Origin: Verrucomicrobiia bacterium
GTDB taxonomy: Bacteria > Verrucomicrobiota > Verrucomicrobiia > Limisphaerales > UBA8199
NCBI GenBank assembly: GCA_035946615.1
Contig: DASYZB010000091.1
Coordinates: forward strand, 1-34,529
Length of the DNA: 34,529 nucleotides
Direction: 5' to 3'
Both the position numbers and the translations under genes were made by a program. Below the pieces are notes generated by a model. That model saw only the letters and a list, made by a program, of their open reading frames with translations, did no database searches and was not told where the DNA came from. Positions 14,561-24,500 of this stretch are shown here, piece by piece (the stretch's first letter is position 1; the number at the start of each line of letters is the position of its first letter).

Positions 14561-15916
14561 ATGAACTCTTCCAGTCGCCCGTTCAATATTTCCCGGCGTT
14601 CGTTTCTCAAGGCTTGCTCATTAACCGCCGCGGCCAGCGGCTTGCCGCTTTGGTTTGTGCAAGAGGAACTGTTGGCCGCTGACGCCCAGACCAAACCGCT
14701 TGCCGCCAACGACCGCCCCGGCATCGCCCTTGTCGGCTGCGGCGGCATGGGCCGCGGCGATGCCGGTAATGCCTCACGTTTCGGCGAGTTGCTGGCCGTG
14801 TGTGATGTGGATAAGAACCATGCCGAAGCGGCAAGCAAGCAGTTTGCCAAAAACGGCAAAGCGCCGGAAAAGTACAACGACTTTCGCAAGCTCATGGAGC
14901 GCCAGGATGTCCATGTGATTCTAACCTGTACCCCGGACCATTGGCATACGCTGGTCAATCTCGCCGCAGTCAAAGCGGGCAAGGACATTTATTCCGAGAA
15001 ACCGCTCACCCTGACCATCGATGAAGGCAAACGGCTGGTTGAAGCCGTGCGCGAGCGAAAGACCGTGTTTCAGACCGGCACCCAGCAGCGCAGCGACCCC
15101 CGGTTCCGGCTGGCTTGCGAGTTGGTGCGCAATGGCCGGCTCGGCGCCCTCAAATCCATTACAGTCTGGCTCCCAGCAGGCTTGCGCGAAGGCCCCTTCA
15201 AGCCGGTCCCGGTCCCTTCCGAACTGAATTGGGATTTCTGGCTCGGCCAGGCCCCGAAAGTGGATTACATGCCGCAACGCTGTCACTTGTTCTTTCGGTA
15301 TTGGTACGATTACTCCGGCGGGACCATGACCGACTGGGGCGCGCACCATAACGATATTGCCCGATGGGCTGTTGGGTTGGATGGGCCGGTCAGCGTTGAA
15401 GGCAGAGCCCTGGCCCAGCCCATCCCGGGCGGCTACACCGCCATTAGCGAGTACGATGTCCAGTTCACTTATGCGAACGGCGTCCTTCAGAATGCCCGCA
15501 CCACGCGCGCCGATAATATCTACGGGGGCGTCGAGGACCCAGCAGGCCAGCGCAACGGCATCCGCTTCGAGGGGAGTTCCGGCTGGATTTGGGTCAATCG
15601 CGGCGCCCTGCGGGCCAGCGATAAGGCACTCATTGAAACCCCGCTGCCGGAAAGCGCCCATCGGCTTTATAAAAGCGACGATCACATGGGCAACTTCTTT
15701 CAATGCGTCCGATCCAGAAAAGCGCCCGTCGCCGATGTCGAGGCTGGACACCGCTCGGTGACGATGTGCCACCTTGGGAATATCGCCCTGCGGACGGGGC
15801 TCAAGCTTACCTGGGACCCCGCTCGCCAGGAGTTTACAGGGCCTGAAGCAAAGCAAGCCAATGCATATCTCATCCGCGAAATGCGCAAGCCGTATGATTA
15901 CGGTTTTGTGGGCTAA
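14561..15916 (+). CDS. Tat-exported Gfo/Idh/MocA family oxidoreductase
   Basis: 451 residues. A twin-arginine signal (SRRSFLKA, R12-R13, then a hydrophobic stretch to about residue 40) predicts export of the folded enzyme. The NAD(P)-binding Rossmann start is GIALVGCGGMGRGD (54-67). The EKPLT motif (E145-K146-P147) carries the usual catalytic lysine. The C-terminal beta-sheet domain contains MTDWGAHHNDIARWAVG. Exported members of this family are abundant in Verrucomicrobiota and Planctomycetota and are thought to act on sugars or cyclitols; the exact substrate is unknown. A terminator-like hairpin repeat follows at 15946. Confidence 0.92.
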   Translation: MNSSSRPFNISRRSFLKACSLTAAASGLPLWFVQEELLAADAQTKPLAANDRPGIALVGCGGMGRGDAGNASRFGELLAVCDVDKNHAEAASKQFAKNGKAPEKYNDFRKLMERQDVHVILTCTPDHWHTLVNLAAVKAGKDIYSEKPLTLTIDEGKRLVEAVRERKTVFQTGTQQRSDPRFRLACELVRNGRLGALKSITVWLPAGLREGPFKPVPVPSELNWDFWLGQAPKVDYMPQRCHLFFRYWYDYSGGTMTDWGAHHNDIARWAVGLDGPVSVEGRALAQPIPGGYTAISEYDVQFTYANGVLQNARTTRADNIYGGVEDPAGQRNGIRFEGSSGWIWVNRGALRASDKALIETPLPESAHRLYKSDDHMGNFFQCVRSRKAPVADVEAGHRSVTMCHLGNIALRTGLKLTWDPARQEFTGPEAKQANAYLIREMRKPYDYGFVG

Positions 15917-15945
15917 CGGCTCGGTTTGCTGAATGGCATCAGTCC

Positions 15946-15994
15946 GCGCGAAACGTCTTGGACTGCGCCAGTCCCTGGCGCTTTTGGGCGGTCC
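15946..15994 (+). repeat. hairpin repeat family, copy 2 (terminator-like)
   Basis: The stem GCGCCAG (15965-15971) and CTGGCGC (15975-15981) closes on a three-base loop and is followed by TTTT (15982-15985). The flanks CGTCTTGGACTGCGCC and GGCGCTTTTGGG are shared with the other copies. It begins 30 bases after the stop of the Gfo/Idh gene, consistent with a rho-independent terminator for that gene. Confidence 0.65.
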
Positions 15995-16151
15995 ATTGGG
16001 CAGGAGGTTCCATTATGAGGTCTGGTGGCATTTGGATTGGGCGGGCAGGGTCATAACGGAAAGAAGCGTCATGCGCAAAATTTTCATAACCCCTGCTTGA
16101 CCTCTGCGGGACAGGCGAACAAGCTGGACACTGTTAATTAACAACTTTGAC

Positions 16152-17051
16152 ATGAACATAAAGGCTCTCTTTTGCGCTCTGCTGCTCTTCGCAATGATTT
16201 CACTGGCCGGCGCGCTACCGGCGGCGCGCCACGCGCGCAACGGCACAATCTCCCGCGCACCCTACCTGGGCGCCATCGTGGTGGACGCCTCTACGGGCAG
16301 GGTCTTGTTCGAAGACCACGCCGATACCAAAGGCTACCCCGCCAGTGTGCTCAAGTTGATGGACCTGTTGATTATCCTCGAGAAAATCGAGCATGGGCAA
16401 CTCTCGCTTCAGGACCAGGTCCCGGTGAGCGCCAAGGCATCGCACACGGGCGGCTCACGCGTCTGGCTCAAAGAGAAGGAATCGTTCACGGTCGATGAGA
16501 TGCTCTATGCCCTGATGATCCAGTCCGCAAACGATTCCGCCGTCGCCCTGGCCGAAAAGGTAGCCGGCAACACCGACGCCTTTATCGAGTTAATGAACCG
16601 AAAAGCTAAAGAGCTGGGCATGACAAGCACGGTCTTCCACTCCGTCCATGGTTTGCCCCCCGGCCGCGGTCAGCACCACGACCTCACCACCGCGCGTGAC
16701 CTGTCCATTTTGTGCCGGGAAGTGCTCCGGCACACCGATACCCTGCGTTATACCTCGACTCGCGAGCGGCCTTTCCGCCAAAACGTGCCCGGCAAAACGA
16801 TCATTATGCGCGCCCATAACCATCTGCTCGGTCATGTCCAGGGCTGTGACGGGCTTAAGACCGGCTACATCGCCCAAGCCGGCTTTTCCATAGCGGTGAC
16901 CGCTTCGCGCCAGGGCCGGCGTCTGGTGGCCGTGGTGCTCGACAGCACCGATTTGAAGACGCGCGATCACAAAGCGGCGGAGTTGGTCGAGAAGGGTTTC
17001 AGCCTGCTGTTGCCCGGAGCCGGCCTTCCGCAGACCGCCCACCGCCGCTAA
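16152..17051 (+). CDS. D-alanyl-D-alanine carboxypeptidase (PBP5/6 family)
   Basis: 299 residues with an N-terminal signal peptide (ALFCALLLFAMISLAGALPA). The three serine penicillin-binding motifs are present: S65-V-L-K68 with the catalytic serine, S125-A-N127, and K236-T-G238. The latter lie in LMIQSANDSAVALAE and GCDGLKTGYIAQAGF. The enzyme trims the terminal D-alanine from peptidoglycan pentapeptides in the periplasm and so limits cross-linking. It ends soon after the peptidase domain (VAVVLDSTDLKTRDHKAAEL), so the C-terminal beta-sandwich and amphipathic anchor of E. coli PBP5 appear absent. The gene seems to be a single unit, with hairpin-bearing spacers on its left. Confidence 0.93.
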   Translation: MNIKALFCALLLFAMISLAGALPAARHARNGTISRAPYLGAIVVDASTGRVLFEDHADTKGYPASVLKLMDLLIILEKIEHGQLSLQDQVPVSAKASHTGGSRVWLKEKESFTVDEMLYALMIQSANDSAVALAEKVAGNTDAFIELMNRKAKELGMTSTVFHSVHGLPPGRGQHHDLTTARDLSILCREVLRHTDTLRYTSTRERPFRQNVPGKTIIMRAHNHLLGHVQGCDGLKTGYIAQAGFSIAVTASRQGRRLVAVVLDSTDLKTRDHKAAELVEKGFSLLLPGAGLPQTAHRR

Positions 17052-17275
17052 GAGCCAAGCCACCTCCACGGGCAAAGGTTTTCTCAGCGCCTCAACCTCT
17101 CTGGTTATAGTTTGGCGGCCTCGCAGGCTTGAAATCCAAGACGCCCATCTGGACCCGGTCCCGCTCTCCGGTCTGCCACGTTCATCCTTTGGACCTCCGA
17201 CCCTTGACGCCATAAAAAACGAGCGTACAGTTTCACTTGCAGCCTGGTCACAGTATTTAGGAAGGAGAACTAATT

Positions 17276-18838
17276 ATGAAAACGCCGTATAATCGTCGAG
17301 AGTTCCTGACCGAGGTCGGCCAAGGCATGCTCATCGCGGCGGTTGGCTACGATGTCGCCAACGATCTTGGGTTCGGCTCCGCTTTGGCCCAGGAGACCGC
17401 CGGCCGCCTTTCGTTTGGGACACTCGAACCCCTCGTTTGTCTCATGCAGGAAACACCCGTCAATCATTTGCTGCCCACGCTCGCCAACCTGCTGCATTCC
17501 GGCACAGGTTTGCGGCAATTGACATCCGCGGCCGCCCTCGCTAACGCCCGCACCTTTGGCGGGGAGGACTACGTTGGGTTTCATACGATGATGGCCTTGG
17601 CGCCAGCCCTGCGCATGGCCCGCGAACTCCCAGCCGAATTGCAACCGCTCCCGATATTCAAGGTGCTGTATCGAAATACCAACCGCATTCAGGAATACGG
17701 CGGACGCAAAGTGGAAGTCCTGCGCCAGGTCGCGCCGGCGGCTCAAAGCTCAACTCCGATCAACGGTGAACTGCTGCGCGACGCCGTGAGGCGCAAAGAC
17801 GTCACCGAGGCCGAGCAGGCCTTTGCCCGGATCGCGCAAAGCTCGCCAGAAGACGCTTTCAACGATTTGTTATTCGCCGTCGATGATCACACTGAGGTGC
17901 ATCGTGTCGTATTGCCCTATCGCGCCTGGGACTTGCTCGGCCTCATCGGCAAAGAACAAGCCCATACCCTGCTTCGGCAATCCGTCCGTTACTGCGTCAA
18001 AGCCGAATCCTGGCAGAATCCCGGCGGGGGAAATGCCCCACGCGCGCTCCTGCCCAAATTACTGGAAGCGCGCAAACTGCTGGGGCGCATGCCCGGGGAA
18101 CGAAAACCTGACGACGGATGGGTCGAGCGAACCAGCCAGACCATCTTCAAATCCACACCGGAGCAGGCCGCCGAAATCGCAGCCGCATCGCTTGCCGAAG
18201 GCATTGCTCCTGCCGCAGTTGGCGAAGCGATTAGCCTTGCAGCCAATCAACTCATTCTGCGCGATATGGGCCGCACCCCTCGAGACGAGGTCGCCGGCAA
18301 ACCCATTGGCAGCGTGCATGGTGACTCGATCGGTGTCCATGCCTGCGACTCCGCCAATGCCTGGCGCAACATGGCCCTCGTCACCAACTCCCGAAACTGC
18401 TTTGCGTGCCTAATTCTGGGCGCCTACCAGGTCGCATTCGATCGCACCGCGCGCGGCGGCGATTTTCTCAACTGGCAGCCCCTGCCCTTCGCCCGGCACC
18501 TGCAGGAAATCAAGAGCAACAATCCTCAGGACCTTCTGCGGGACGCCGAAGAGGCCATCCGCGGGAACCTTCAAGCCAAAGCCAGCGCCGTTGCCCAACG
18601 TTACGGCGAGTTAGGTCACGAGCCACGGCCCTTGTTCGATCTCTTCTTGCGCTATGCCGTGAGTGAAGATGGCTCGCTTCACGCTGAGAAATTCTACCGC
18701 ACAGTCTCTGAAGAGTTCGCCGCCACCCGCCCCGCCTACCGTTGGCGGCACGTCATCGCCCTGGCGCGCGTCACCGCCAGTGAATTCGGACGCCCCGCCC
18801 CGGGCATGGCCGAAGCCAGGTCTCTCTTGAAAGTATAG
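17276..18838 (+). CDS. Tat-exported protein of unknown function
   Basis: 520 residues with a strong ribosome binding site (AAGGAG at 17262-17267, eight bases before ATG). The N-terminus NRREFLTEVGQGMLIAAVGYD is a twin-arginine signal, with cleavage near SALAQE. The mature part is mainly helical and has conserved-looking segments: FHTMMALAPALRMA, VDDHTEVHRVVLPYRAWDLLGLIG, LLRQSVRYCVK, and HGDSIGVHACDSANAWRNMA. The spaced histidines (F-H, DDHTEVH, VHGDS-x-GVH) could bind a metal or other cofactor acquired before Tat export; this is inference. I do not recognise the family, although similar Tat proteins occur in Verrucomicrobiota and Planctomycetota. A hairpin repeat follows about 30 bases after the stop. 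Confidence 0.85.
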   Translation: MKTPYNRREFLTEVGQGMLIAAVGYDVANDLGFGSALAQETAGRLSFGTLEPLVCLMQETPVNHLLPTLANLLHSGTGLRQLTSAAALANARTFGGEDYVGFHTMMALAPALRMARELPAELQPLPIFKVLYRNTNRIQEYGGRKVEVLRQVAPAAQSSTPINGELLRDAVRRKDVTEAEQAFARIAQSSPEDAFNDLLFAVDDHTEVHRVVLPYRAWDLLGLIGKEQAHTLLRQSVRYCVKAESWQNPGGGNAPRALLPKLLEARKLLGRMPGERKPDDGWVERTSQTIFKSTPEQAAEIAAASLAEGIAPAAVGEAISLAANQLILRDMGRTPRDEVAGKPIGSVHGDSIGVHACDSANAWRNMALVTNSRNCFACLILGAYQVAFDRTARGGDFLNWQPLPFARHLQEIKSNNPQDLLRDAEEAIRGNLQAKASAVAQRYGELGHEPRPLFDLFLRYAVSEDGSLHAEKFYRTVSEEFAATRPAYRWRHVIALARVTASEFGRPAPGMAEARSLLKV

Positions 18839-18865
18839 CGTCAGCCTCAGGGGCCTTGGTACGCG

Positions 18866-18912
18866 CGCAGCGTCTTGGACTGCGCCAGTCCTCTGGCGCT
18901 TTGGAACCGCCC
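18866..18912 (+). repeat. hairpin repeat family, copy 3 (terminator-like)
   Basis: The stem GCGCCAG (18882-18888) and CTGGCGC (18893-18899) closes on a four-base loop TCCT and is followed by TTT. Its upstream flank GCGTCTTGGACTGCGCC matches copy 2 almost exactly. It lies 28 bases after the stop of the Tat-exported protein gene. Confidence 0.65.
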
Positions 18913-19002
18913 TGTGGGTTGATATCCCTCACCACAGCACGGAAGAACCAAAGAACCAAGGTGTTTGGCTGGATTTGGCGGGGCAACGGGTTAAAATGCC
19001 GA

Positions 19003-19361
19003 ATGCGCTCTAAAACCTTACGGTCAATGGTGCCTAAATCAGTCGTGCGGATGTTGATGATTTTCCCCGCGCTTTTATTGACGCTCAGTTCGATGGCCGC
19101 CCGTGCCTCCACGTTCTCGGCCTTATGCTCGGTGCGGCGGCATATGCCTGCGTGGGCGTTGCGATGAATCTCGCCGGTAACGGCTCGAATTTTAATCTGA
19201 AGATCAACGATCTGTTTCCCGCATTGCCCTACACGATTGAGAGCAGCACGGATTTGAGGACGTGGATGACTTACCTGGCATTCACCCCCAGCGCGACCAA
19301 TTCAATCCTGTCGGTGACCAACAAATCCACCCGGCAGGTGTTTTTCCGCATCAATTATTAG
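19003..19361 (+). pseudogene. frameshifted small secreted protein
   Basis: Two overlapping frames together look like one short exported protein. The first frame (ATG at 19003 or 19027, ending at 19167) encodes a signal peptide (RMLMIFPALLLTLSSMAARAS). The second frame (open before 19125, ending at 19361) encodes NLAGNGSNFNLKI, then PYTIESSTDLRTW and a VFFRINY end. That is the recurrent C-terminal module also found in other secreted proteins here. Neither frame alone makes sense: one has a signal without a domain, the other a domain without a signal. A one-base deletion or two-base insertion between about 19090 and 19165 would join them. A sequencing error is possible. Confidence 0.5.
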
Positions 19362-19563
19362 AGCGGCGGCACTGCGCCACTTTTGAAAATGTGGCAGCAG
19401 CCCCTACGGCTTCCAATTCCCTTCGGCGGAGCCATCTGGACTCGCAAGGACGACTTTGTAACCGTTCGCAGAAAGCATCCGCTGGAATACCCACGAACCG
19501 CCACTTTCATGAACAAACGTTCTATGGTCATGGAGCCGGCGGCGCGGGTAAGATGGGGAAACC

Positions 19564-21315
19564 ATGACGGATAACCAGCTTTTGACCCCCATTGTTAATC
19601 AAGAATTGCGTCCGAATTCGCGAAATACTCGGATAGCTGGATTTTGCTCTCGCGCAAGGAATCTTCTCAAAATGAAGGGTTTCGGGCAGAACCTGGCAGG
19701 TTTCCAAGATTTCCAATCAGCGCAACAGACCTTGTCAGCCGCTCTGCCTGCCGTGGGCGCGCCCTCAAGAAACCTGCTGAAGCGAGCTTTCCTCGCGGCC
19801 GGAGCTGTAACCTTGAGCCTGGTTTGGGTCGCTGCCGGCGCCGAACCTAAATCGAGCGTTTCCACGCCTGACGCGGTCCGCCAAGAACACGCGTTCATCG
19901 GCGTCGGTTCAACCAAATCCACGGAGCATACGCAGAACCCCGATGCGCAATGGTTTCCTCAAGCCGGGTTGGGCTTGTTTATTCATTGGGGATTGTCCTC
20001 GGTAAAAGCCATGAACATCTCGTGGCCGATGATCCCTGGCCGGGCATTGGCCAAAAAGCGAATTGATGATCCGGCCGAACGAGAGCGCATCATCCGGGAG
20101 AGCGACTGGAATCTGAACGGCAAGAAGCCGCCCATCACGCCCAAACAATATTGGCTCATGGCCAAGGACTTCAATCCGCAGCAGTACGACCCGGAGAAGT
20201 GGCTCAAGGCAGCCCGCGAGGCCGGCTTTGCCTACGCGGTCCTGACGACCCGGCATCATGAGGGCTTTTCCCTGTGGCCGAGCGCCTATGACGACTTTAA
20301 CACAAAACTCTACATGGGTGGCCGGGACCTGGTGAAGGATTACGTCGTGGCCTGCCGCCGCAATGGCCTCAAGGTCGGCCTTTATTATTCGCCGCCCGAT
20401 TGGCATTTCGATCACGATTACATGAATTTCCTGTATCACGGCGCCGCAAAACTGAATCCCGAATTCCCGTCGCTCGATGCGGATTTGAAACCGCGCGCGA
20501 CCCGGCACACGGCGGAGGAACTGGCCCGGCACCAGGCCGAGTATGCCCGGCTAGTGAATGGTCAGGTCGAGGAACTGCTCACTCGCTATGGGAAGATTGA
20601 TCTGCTCTGGTTTGATGGCAAGCCGGCAGCGGGCGCCAACCCGATCATCTCGCAGGAGCGGATTCGTCAGTTGCAACCCGGCATTGTCATTAACCCACGG
20701 CTGCATGGGCACGGGGATTTTGTCACATTCGAGCGCACCCTGCCGGTCACCACGCCGGTCAAAGGGTGGGCAGAATTTTGCAACACCTGGACTACGGCCT
20801 GGCCGTACACACCGCAACCGTTCCGCGCGCCGGGCTATGTCCTTGGCCAACTGGCAACCAGCCGCTCGCTGGGGGTGAATTACCTGTTAGGGGTCGGTCC
20901 CATGGCCTCGGGGGAATTCTGCCAGGCGATTTACGATAACATGCAGAAAATCGCCCCGTGGATGCGGCGCAATCGCGTTGCCGTCACAATGGCCAAGCCC
21001 TTGCCGGCCCTCGAGACGGCCTCGGTTCCTGCCACCGCTTTGGGCGCAACGCGGTATCTGTTCGCGTTGCCACGGTTCAGCCAGGGCGGCGCGTATGAAA
21101 AGGACCTGCTGCCGCCCAGCGACGTGGTCCTAACTCTCACCGGGGCGCAAAAACCGGCGCGTGTCATTCTGACCAGCCAGGATCGCGACCTGGAGCATGA
21201 GTATTCCGCAACAACTTTGACGATTCGCTTGCCTGCCGCCAAACGCACACAGCTCGTGGATGTGGTGGAAGTGGACCTGCAGGCGGAGCCCCAATCGAAT
21301 GCCCGGGTCCATTGA
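19564..21315 (+). CDS. secreted alpha-L-fucosidase (GH29)
   Basis: 583 residues if read from the ATG at 19564. The signal peptide (LLKRAFLAAGAVTLSLVWVAAGAEP) begins only near residue 70, so the true start may be the ATG at 19672 or a GTG at 19753. The GH29 catalytic barrel is clear: WFPQAGLGLFIHWGLSS, AREAGFAYAVLTTRHHEGFSLWPS, GLKVGLYYSPPDW, and LLWFDGKP with the probable nucleophile D351. NYLLGVGPMASGEF and a C-terminal beta-sandwich follow. The enzyme removes alpha-linked L-fucose from glycans outside the cytoplasm. It lies next to a giant surface protein gene and near lyase-type genes, which suggests use of fucose-containing polysaccharides. Confidence 0.92.
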   Translation: MTDNQLLTPIVNQELRPNSRNTRIAGFCSRARNLLKMKGFGQNLAGFQDFQSAQQTLSAALPAVGAPSRNLLKRAFLAAGAVTLSLVWVAAGAEPKSSVSTPDAVRQEHAFIGVGSTKSTEHTQNPDAQWFPQAGLGLFIHWGLSSVKAMNISWPMIPGRALAKKRIDDPAERERIIRESDWNLNGKKPPITPKQYWLMAKDFNPQQYDPEKWLKAAREAGFAYAVLTTRHHEGFSLWPSAYDDFNTKLYMGGRDLVKDYVVACRRNGLKVGLYYSPPDWHFDHDYMNFLYHGAAKLNPEFPSLDADLKPRATRHTAEELARHQAEYARLVNGQVEELLTRYGKIDLLWFDGKPAAGANPIISQERIRQLQPGIVINPRLHGHGDFVTFERTLPVTTPVKGWAEFCNTWTTAWPYTPQPFRAPGYVLGQLATSRSLGVNYLLGVGPMASGEFCQAIYDNMQKIAPWMRRNRVAVTMAKPLPALETASVPATALGATRYLFALPRFSQGGAYEKDLLPPSDVVLTLTGAQKPARVILTSQDRDLEHEYSATTLTIRLPAAKRTQLVDVVEVDLQAEPQSNARVH

Positions 21316-21518
21316 AACCTGGAACGGTTAGCGCGGTGCTTTCGCGCTCAGAGCCTCCGCGGAACTTTAAACAGGCTCTCAGATCGAACAAACGTTCAAT
21401 AGCGCGCTCCGTGCGAATGTGGCAATAATTAGCGAGCCATTAAACCAATTTATCTCATGAATCAGGATGCCAGCACCGGCTCGATCCTGGCCTTTCGGGG
21501 TGCTCATGCCAACAACTC

Positions 21519-24500
21519 ATGGAAATCTTTATGAAAAAGAATTCACTCTTCCAAACCAGCGCATCCGCTTGGGCTCTGCCCGTCCTGCTCATCGTTCTGT
21601 ATCTTGTTCCTGCCCGCATATTGGCTGCGGATCAGACCTGGACCGGCGCGGGCGGGGACGGTTTTTGGCACAATGGCGGCAACTGGGCCGGTGGCATCCT
21701 GCCTTCGGCGGGAGATTCTCTCTCTTTCTCGGGAACAGTTGGCCTGGCCAACACAAATAATTTCAGCATGGGCACCGCCTTTAGCGGGATCACCTTCAAG
21801 GGGCCGGGCGGATTCACGCTCTCGGGAAATTCGATTGGTTTGGCCGGTGGGATTACCAACCGCCAGGTAGTGACCCCTGAATCCATCAACCTTTCGCTAT
21901 CATTGAGCGCCAGCCAGGACATCGATGTGGTGGGCAATGGGTTGCTGGCCATTAACAGCGCCATCTCTGGGGCCGGCGGTATCACCAAGACCGGCGATGG
22001 GGTCTTAACGCTCTCAGGAGCAAACAGCTTCACTGGGCCTGTGGGAATTTTAGGCGGGAAATTAGCCGTCAATTCAGCCGGAAACCTGGGTGCGCCCTCA
22101 CGGCTTTCAATCGATAAGGGCGCTCTTGAGACCACCGCCAGCCTGGCGCTCAACTCGAGCATGGGCATCGCTTTGGGCCCAAATCCCGGCGCCGGCGCCG
22201 GGACGCTCACCGTCGATTCGGGCACAACCTTGTCGTATGGCGGGGTGATAGCAAATAATGGCAGTGGTCCCGATGGCTTGACCAAAAACGGCTTCGGCAC
22301 CCTGGTCCTTTCGGGGGCCAATACTTATACCGGCTCAACCTCCAACCGGGTTGGCACTTTGACTCTGGATTTCTCCCAACCTGGCGCGCCGCTAACCAAC
22401 ATTATCTCGCCGAGTTCTTTCCTTATTCTTGGTGGAGAAAATGCCGGGTTCGGCGCGCTTAATTTCGCCCAACTCAATTTGGTAGGAGGTGGCGGAGCCG
22501 CGAATTCCCAGACCTTCAATGGGACACATGTCACCTTTGCGTCCTCGGTGATCCTCGCAACCAACGGACCCGGCGGCACGGCCAATCTTGACCTGGGCGC
22601 CCTCGATCACGACCCGGGCGGGACGCTGACCCTCATTACCCCGGCCTTGGGAGGAGGGGGGAACATTATCACCTCGAGCACGAACGTGAACGGCATCCTG
22701 GGCGGCTGGGCGACTCTCGGCGATGGATCGGCTGTGACGATCACCGGCAATAACGTCGCCAATTCCATCATCCTCGGGACCGATTTCGCGAGCGTCGATC
22801 CCCTCGGGCATATCGTTAATTTCACCGGTTACACGCCTCTGGCCAATGGCCAAACCATCCACAGTATCAGCACCGCGGCGGCCAATCTGCTCATCACCAG
22901 CGCCGTCACCGGAGATATGCTCGTGGATAACGACAACGCGGGAACACTCACGGACGTCAACGCTATCAACTGGAACCGGACGGACAACGGCGTTACTCTA
23001 AAGATCGGCATCGGAAACACCCTGCGGCTTGGCCGCTTTGGCGCCATCTTCAAGCCCAATACAACCTCGGGCCTAACCTGGTTGATCGGCGAGACGCCCA
23101 AAGGCGCCAATGGGCCGGACCAAAACATCGGCATCCTGACGGCGGGTGGCGCCGATAACACGCCAGGCGAGATCGTGGTTGATGTCAACTGCGCCAGTTC
23201 ATCCTCTGGAACGCTCATCATTGATTCTCAAATCACCGACAACGGCTCGGCTCCAGTTACGTTTGTGAAAACCGGAGCCGGCTCAATGAAACTGCGCGGC
23301 CACAACACCTTCTCGGGCGGCACTTTCCTCCTCCAGGGCCGCGTCCAATTTGTCGGTGGCGAGGGCGGCGTTGGCACGGGCAATGCCGATGCGGGCGGCA
23401 CCGGCCCTATTTATATCCTTCCCGGTTGTTATCTCTTCCCCAGCGGCGCCGGCCCCACGACCCCAGTCACCAACGCCGTCTTCATTGCGGGCAACGGCAC
23501 GGCGGGCGAGCCTCTGGGCGCGATTCGCACGACAGGTGGCTGGCTCTTTAATGGACCGTGGACCCTGATTGGGGACACCACCATCGGCGGTAACGGCGGC
23601 GCCAGCGGGGCCATTGGGGCTAAACTCTCCGGACCGTTCAACCTGTCTTTGTGCTCGCCGGTCACAGTCAACGGCACCGTCTCCTTGACCAACTCGCAAA
23701 ATGATTGGAGCGGCACGACCACGATGAACGCCAGTCCCCATGGCGCCAACACCTTCCTGAGCGGCAACAGCGAGATCATCCCCAACGGCTTTGGCAAAGG
23801 CAACGTCCTCATGAACGGCTTGGGCGCCGACACAATCACATGGAATATGAACGGCTTCAACGAAACCATCAACGGCCTGTCCAGCTCCGGCGTGGGGGCA
23901 AGTTGCTTCATTGTCAACAATGGCCCCTCGCCTTCTTCGCTCACGATCGGCGACAACGACCAGTCCGGCGTCTTCGCCGGCGCGATTCAAGACGGTGCTA
24001 ACAACATCACACTGACTAAGATTGGCGGGGGTGTCGAAATGCTGACCGGCAACAACACCTATTCGGGCCCCACTCTCATTAACGGGGGCGCGCTGGCTTT
24101 GAGCGGCGCCGGCTCGATTGCAACCAGTTCCTCTATTCAGGTCAACCCCGGCGCCGCGCTGGATGTTTCCGGCGTGACCGGCGGATTCTCCTCCTTCAAT
24201 CCGATTGGGATTAATGGGGGTTCGATCATCGGTAATACCTCCGCTTCCGGCATTACCAGCCTCGGCCTGACCAATTCATCGCTTGCGCTTTCAGTGGACC
24301 CCAGCGTGACCAATCTGGTCGTCGGCAGCTTGACAACGGGCGGCGCCAATACCATCAATATCAGCTCTGTCTTTAACGTGCCCAGTTACCCTGCCCTCTT
24401 CACGCTTCTCAAGTACACCGGGGCCATTGCCGGGAGCGGCTACAATTTCACCCTCGGAACCCTGCCGACTTCCACAACCCTAGGCTATGTCTCGAATGAT

